A stretch of DNA of 64,000 nucleotides from Nostoc sp. NMS2 (GTDB lineage: Bacteria > Cyanobacteriota > Cyanobacteriia > Cyanobacteriales > Nostocaceae), in contig NZ_JABXKH010000090.1 in the NCBI RefSeq assembly GCF_017115105.1, positions 17,410 through 81,409 of the forward strand, written 5' to 3'. Shown in pieces: positions 60,401 to 64,000 of the stretch (positions are counted from its first letter, which is position 1; the number at the start of each line of letters is the position of its first letter). The position numbers and the translations under genes are program-made. Below the pieces are notes generated by a model. That model did no database searches. It had not been told where the DNA came from and saw only the letters and a list, made by a program, of their open reading frames with translations.

Positions 60401-62339
60401 GCAGGAATCAATGGCTGCCTCGATTGAAGATTGGTTCCACAATATTGAGTGGCAACCCAAGCCAAGACAGATAACGGGAGTTGACAAAAAGCCACAAATC
60501 GGCACTTGGTTAATTTTGGCTGACATTGGCGGAGTTGGAAAGGCTCTTGTTGAACATCTGCAAAAACAAGGCAATTCTTGTATTTTGGTTTATCCAGGAG
60601 AATCTTATCAGTCAAAAGGAAACTCTACTTGGGTTATCAATCCCTCAACTACAGCAGATTTTGAGCGGTTGCTGAATGAAGTTAAAGCAGCTAGCCAAAG
60701 CCAGTTACAAGGTGTGATCCACTTATGGAATTTAGACACAGCTAGATATGAGTTAACGGTAGCAGAGTTAGAGAAGTCCCAGGTGTTAGGTTGTGGCAGC
60801 GTCCTATCTCTAGTACAGGCTCTTACGCGACACAGTGATATTGCTCCTCGTCTGTGGTTGGTGACTCAGGGCGCACAAGCAGTAGGCACATTAATACCAC
60901 TGCAAGTGCAACAGTCTCCTTTGTGGGGTTTGGGACGAGTTATTGCTTTAGAGCATCCAGAATTGCGCTGTTCTCGCTTGGATTTAGATCCTTCCGCAAC
61001 ACAAGAACAAGTGCCAAATTTATTGGCGGAACTGTTAGCACAAGATGCAGAAGACCAAGTAGCATATCGTAATAGCGATCGCTATGTTGCCCGTTTAGTA
61101 CAGCATACCTCCAGCACATCTGCAACTAACCACAGAAAGGTAATCCGCGAGAATAACAGCTATCTGATTACCGGCGGTTTAGGAGCATTAGGATTAAAGG
61201 TTGCTCACTGGCTGGTGGAAAATGGAGCGCAGCACCTTGTGCTTACAGGACGGCGTGGAGCTTCCGAAGCAGTGCAGCAAGAAATTAACAAGTTAGAGCA
61301 GGCGGGAGCGCAAGTACTGGTTGTTCCAGCCGACATCTCAAATCGAGATGATGTTAGTAGGTTGTTGGCGGATGTGAAAAATTCCATGCCTTCTTTGCGA
61401 GGTATTATCCATGCTGCTGGAGTATTACAGGATGGAATGCTGCTAGGACAAACTACGGAAAGTTTTAGCACAGTGATGGCTCCCAAGGTAGCTGGAGCAT
61501 GGAATTTACATACCTTGACTCAAGATTTAGAGCTAGACTTTTTCGTTTGCTTTTCATCTGTATCTGCCTTACTCGGTTCCCCCGGACAGGGAAACTATGC
61601 TGCCGCTAATGCTTTCATGGACGCGCTGGCGCATCACCGCCGCGCATTAGGACTACCAGCAGTCAGCATCAACTGGGGCCCCTGGAGAGATGCTGGAATG
61701 GCAGATGCTTTGAGCAGCCGAGAACAAGCGCGTTGGGCAGAGCAGGGTATAAGTACAATTGGGCTAGAGCCAGGATTGCAGATATTGGAGGATATTTTAA
61801 CTCAGGATGTCGCTCAGGTAGGTGTGCTACCAGTAGACTGGGCTAAATTCTTGGGACAACTGCCACCAAATTTAGAGTTTCCCTTCCTTGAGGTATTTGC
61901 TTCACAGGTAGAGCCAGCACAAACTGCAAAATCTCAGTTTCTCGAACAATTAGAAGCAGCTTCTGTTAAAGAAAAGCGATCGCTATTATTAACTCACGTT
62001 CGCTCTTTAATTGCCAAAGTCTTAGATTTGAAATCACCTGAAGAAATAGACATATACCAAGGTTTTACAGACCTGGGTATGGATTCCTTGATGGCTGTGG
62101 AGTTAAAAAATCGCCTCCAAACCAGCTTGGAATGTTCAATTTCTGCATCCTTAGTTTTTGACTATCCCACAGTGGCAACCTTAGTTGACTATTTAGCTGG
62201 GGAAATGCTTTCAACCGAGTCTGATGTAATTGAGAGCAAAGTTGCAGAGCAAATTATCCCTGAATCAAATTTTGACGATTTATCAGACAGTGAGGCTGAA
62301 GCATTACTACTTAGCAAATTAGCAAGCATGAGGTATTAA
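57483..62339 (+). CDS. Type I polyketide synthase module, KS-AT-KR-ACP
   Basis: The 1618-residue synthase contains KS (about 1-425; Cys172 in ETSCSSSL, His307 in EAHGTGT, His346 in KTNIGH), AT (about 545-850; Ser644 in GHSVGEY and HAFH at 752-755, a malonyl-CoA signature), a KR with structural subdomain (about 1020-1400; ITGGLGALG, FSSVSALLG and YAAANAF with Ser, Tyr and Asn) and ACP (about 1495-1575; Ser1535 in GMDSL). There is no DH or ER, so the product is a beta-hydroxyacyl chain. HAAGVLQDG resembles a B-type KR. The end SEAEALLLSKLASMRY looks like a docking tail for the next synthase. A STRR fragment in the KS-AT linker codes for SLLPAPLPP. Confidence 0.93.
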   Translation: MEPIAIVGIGCRFPGASSPEAFWDLLHHGIDAISEVPMERWDIDKLYDPEPATPGKMSTRYGGFIEGVDSFDPSFFGISPREAERIDPQQRVVLKVAWEALENAGIAPSNLSGTQTGVFIGIGNYDYGIVVSKDLDRINAYDGTGNTLGIAANRLSYLLNLRGPSLAIETSCSSSLVAIHLACRSLQNAESDLCLVGAVSLMLSPQQTIIYSQARMMALDGRCKTFDASADGYVRGEGCGIVVLKRLSDAIRDGDRIQGVIRGSAINQDGLSNGLTAPNGPSQQAVIRQALENAGVEPAQISYVEAHGTGTSLGDPIEVRSLKAVLAEGRSTDQPCLIGSVKTNIGHLEAAAGMASLLKVVLSLQHKQIPAHLHLKQLNPYISLSDTSFAIPTELQPWNVSTEPRLAGISSFGFGGTNAHIIVEEAPLQIQNSKDGIQSKGTDDIPPLSLLPAPLPPFERPLHLLSLSAKSKQALQDLAQRYKANLANPELSLADICFTASTGRSHFDHRLAVTAESVEQLQQQLSDFVAGQQPSGLVTRQVVNRKQPKIAFLFTGQGSQYVEMGRELYETQPIFRQTLQQCDEILRPHLKKSLLEVIYPSHHSGGILLDETAYTQPALFALEYALYKLWQSWGIEPAVLMGHSVGEYVAACVAGVFSLEDALKLIAARGRLMQALPANGMMAAVMASPEQVAEKIAPYCADNSLAKQDTVSIAAINGPQSVVISGNRQMVEAICQSLTASGVKTKPLTVSHAFHSPLMTPMMEEFAAVAKTVSYSLPQIKLISNVTGQLASEEVANAEYWCNHVLQPVLFDRGMQTLAQQKCNVLLEIGPKPTLLGMGRQCLSEAEIEKLLWLPSLRPGQSDWQQLLQSLGELYVQGVAIDWKGFDRDYNRKRVALPTYPFQEQRYWVESFDNQPAQGEITAVNIAQTPMLHLLQQGEIQQLTEQVTKTASLSADEQKFLPKLLEALMKQHKQESMAASIEDWFHNIEWQPKPRQITGVDKKPQIGTWLILADIGGVGKALVEHLQKQGNSCILVYPGESYQSKGNSTWVINPSTTADFERLLNEVKAASQSQLQGVIHLWNLDTARYELTVAELEKSQVLGCGSVLSLVQALTRHSDIAPRLWLVTQGAQAVGTLIPLQVQQSPLWGLGRVIALEHPELRCSRLDLDPSATQEQVPNLLAELLAQDAEDQVAYRNSDRYVARLVQHTSSTSATNHRKVIRENNSYLITGGLGALGLKVAHWLVENGAQHLVLTGRRGASEAVQQEINKLEQAGAQVLVVPADISNRDDVSRLLADVKNSMPSLRGIIHAAGVLQDGMLLGQTTESFSTVMAPKVAGAWNLHTLTQDLELDFFVCFSSVSALLGSPGQGNYAAANAFMDALAHHRRALGLPAVSINWGPWRDAGMADALSSREQARWAEQGISTIGLEPGLQILEDILTQDVAQVGVLPVDWAKFLGQLPPNLEFPFLEVFASQVEPAQTAKSQFLEQLEAASVKEKRSLLLTHVRSLIAKVLDLKSPEEIDIYQGFTDLGMDSLMAVELKNRLQTSLECSISASLVFDYPTVATLVDYLAGEMLSTESDVIESKVAEQIIPESNFDDLSDSEAEALLLSKLASMRY

Positions 62340-62344
62340 AGGTA

Positions 62345-64000
62345 ATGAGTATGAATTCCGACCAAGCACAGTCTCCATCCCCAATCAAACAGGCGCTTCG
62401 AGCTATAGAAACCTTGCAAGCCCAGCTTGACGCGCTCAAATACGCCCAACAAGAACCAATTGCGATTATTGGCACGGGTTGCCGATTTCCTGGAGGAGCA
62501 GAAAATCCAGAGGCTTTCTGGCGGCTGTTGCGCGACGGAGTTGATGCCATTACTGAAGTTCCGGCTGACAGATGGGATCTGGAAAAATACTACAATCCAG
62601 AACCGGATATGCCTGGTAAAGTGTGTACCCGTGAAGGTGGTTTTTTGACAGGAGTTGATACTTTTAACCCTGAGTTTTTCGGGATTTCAGCGCGGGAAGC
62701 AGCAAGCACAGATCCTCAGCAACGGCTTTTGCTAGAAGTAACCTGGGAAGCTTTAGAAAATGCTAGTCAAGTACCAGAGCATTTGCATAACACATCTACA
62801 GGGACTTTCATCGGCATTTATCTAAATGACTACAGCAAAGTCATGTCATCAGTAGGGGATGTGTCCAATATTGATGCTTTTTCTGCGATCGGTAACTCTT
62901 TAAGTATAGCTGCTGGGCGTTTATCCTATTTTTTCGGGCTAAAAGGCCCCAGTATGGCTGTCGATACCTCTTGTTCTTCCTCATTGGTATCAGTACATTT
63001 GGCTTGTCAAAGTTTGCGCTTAAAAGAGTGCAATCTAGCTTTAGCTGGCGGAGTTGGGTTAAATCTCGTTCCAGATACTAGTATTGCTCTGTCTAGAACA
63101 CGAATGCTTAACCCTGATGGACGCTGCAAAACATTCGATGCTGCTGCCAATGGCTTTGTAAAAGGAGAAGGGTGTGGGATTGTTGTCCTCAAGCGCCTCT
63201 CAGATGCTTTGGCTGACGGGGATAACATCTTAGCCTTGATTCGGGGTTCTGCGGTTAACCATAATGGCCGCAGTAGTAGTTTAATTTCTCCTAACGGGCT
63301 ATCTCAGCAAGCTGTAATTCGCCAAGCCTTAGAGAATGGCGATGTGGAACCAGCCCAAGTAGACTATGTAGAGGTTCAAGGCACAAGCACATCTGTAGGA
63401 GAACCAATTGAGGTGGCAGCTTTAGAGGCAGTGTATGGCAAAAACCGTCCTGAAGACAAACCTTTGGTTATTGGTTCGGTAAAAACTAACATTGGCCACC
63501 TAGAACCAGCTTCTGGTATCGCCAGTTTAATCAAAGTGGTGCTTGCCCTACAACACGGGGAAATTCCAGCCCACTTGCATTTCAAACAACCGAATCCTCA
63601 TATTAACTGGAATGAATTGCCCCTGAAAGTTCCTGCACAGCGTATGCCTTGGCCGATAACAGAAAAGCGGCGGCTGGCGGGAGTAAGCGCTTTTGGTTTT
63701 AGTGGGACTAACGCTCACGTAGTTGTGCAAGAAGCCCCCCAAAAAATTCAAAATTCAAAATTCAAAATTCAAAATGAAGATGCCATAGAGCGTTCCCTGC
63801 ACCTGCTAACTTTATCAGCTAAGACAGACGAGGCGCTTGTGCAGTTAGCTGAACGTTATGAGAAGCACTTAGCGAATAATCCAGATTTAGCTCTAGAAGA
63901 TATCTGCTTTAGTGCCAATACGGGCCGATCGCATTTTCAATATCGCATAAGTGCGATCGCATCTTCATCTGCCGAACTCTATAAAAAGCTAGCTGCCTTC
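62345..64000 (+). CDS. Second type I polyketide synthase (3' end outside window)
   Basis: ATG at 62345, 5 bp after the previous stop, opens a frame of 552 codons to the window edge. An N-terminal coiled-coil docking helix (about 12-36, IKQALRAIETLQAQLDALKY) is followed by a KS domain (about 38-470) with Cys210 in DTSCSSSLV and the second His in KTNIGHLEP. At Gln345 the usual HGTGT reads QGTST, so one catalytic His is missing. The linker then contains ATTCAAA heptamers (63746-63775) coding for IQNSKFKIQNED. The sequence ends in the linker before the expected AT, so the module's remaining domains are unknown. Confidence 0.9.
   Translation, partial: MSMNSDQAQSPSPIKQALRAIETLQAQLDALKYAQQEPIAIIGTGCRFPGGAENPEAFWRLLRDGVDAITEVPADRWDLEKYYNPEPDMPGKVCTREGGFLTGVDTFNPEFFGISAREAASTDPQQRLLLEVTWEALENASQVPEHLHNTSTGTFIGIYLNDYSKVMSSVGDVSNIDAFSAIGNSLSIAAGRLSYFFGLKGPSMAVDTSCSSSLVSVHLACQSLRLKECNLALAGGVGLNLVPDTSIALSRTRMLNPDGRCKTFDAAANGFVKGEGCGIVVLKRLSDALADGDNILALIRGSAVNHNGRSSSLISPNGLSQQAVIRQALENGDVEPAQVDYVEVQGTSTSVGEPIEVAALEAVYGKNRPEDKPLVIGSVKTNIGHLEPASGIASLIKVVLALQHGEIPAHLHFKQPNPHINWNELPLKVPAQRMPWPITEKRRLAGVSAFGFSGTNAHVVVQEAPQKIQNSKFKIQNEDAIERSLHLLTLSAKTDEALVQLAERYEKHLANNPDLALEDICFSANTGRSHFQYRISAIASSSAELYKKLAAF

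Overview
The window comes from a filamentous, probably heterocyst-forming cyanobacterium of the Nostoc type. This rests on the many HIP1 octamers (GCGATCGC), heptameric tandem repeats, abundant small palindromic and MITE-like repeats in nearly every intergenic gap, a CpcS-type phycobiliprotein lyase, and a CuA-less alternative oxidase cluster of the kind known as ARTO/cox3. No phage, CRISPR array or intact transposase gene was seen.

Layout. 1-3018: divergent pair of a FecR-domain protein (3' end outside the window, in a Thr/Pro repeat tract) and an outer-membrane beta-barrel protein. 3154-16500: mostly housekeeping genes: sulfurtransferase, LivF-type ATPase, two ferredoxins, hisZ, J-domain/TPR protein, inositol-monophosphatase-family enzyme, nuclease lipoprotein, tRNA-Ser(GGA), a HEAT-repeat protein plus cpcS-type lyase, an internally deleted MFS gene, a site-2 protease and a degenerate metallo-beta-lactamase-fold protein. 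16645-22635: a 1996-residue Ser/Thr kinase-ATPase-GAF-PAS-histidine kinase. 23296-31208: oxidoreductase genes (GMC oxidoreductase, SDR, SMP-30 lactonase, DoxX, VOC protein). 31374-37824: an ARTO-like terminal oxidase cluster with two DUF2231 membrane proteins, coxBAC, a small membrane protein and a type II NADH dehydrogenase. 38583-45801: glucose-dehydrogenase-like SDR, CDF transporter, GH15 glucoamylase-like enzyme, cupin and a DUF1400-type hydrolase. 46121-50978: hybrid histidine kinase and a solitary ParB. 53412-64000: the start of a biosynthetic cluster.

The biosynthetic cluster is the main highlight. A fatty acyl-AMP ligase, a free-standing acyl carrier protein, a CylC-like dimetal-carboxylate protein with three ExxH motifs, a KS-AT-KR-ACP polyketide synthase and a second synthase running off the window follow each other on the plus strand. 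This is the start-unit logic of cylindrocyclophane-type pathways: a fatty acid is adenylated, loaded on the ACP, modified (probably chlorinated) on an unactivated carbon and extended. The second ketosynthase carries Gln where the catalytic His of HGTGT is expected.

The other highlight is repeat biology. At least four MITE-like families are present. Two are nested reciprocally at two loci (A in B and B in A, one with a visible 10-bp target duplication). A 29-nt palindromic element sits in frame inside three coding genes. MITE-like elements fill junctions of the biosynthetic operon, and one supplies a stop codon.
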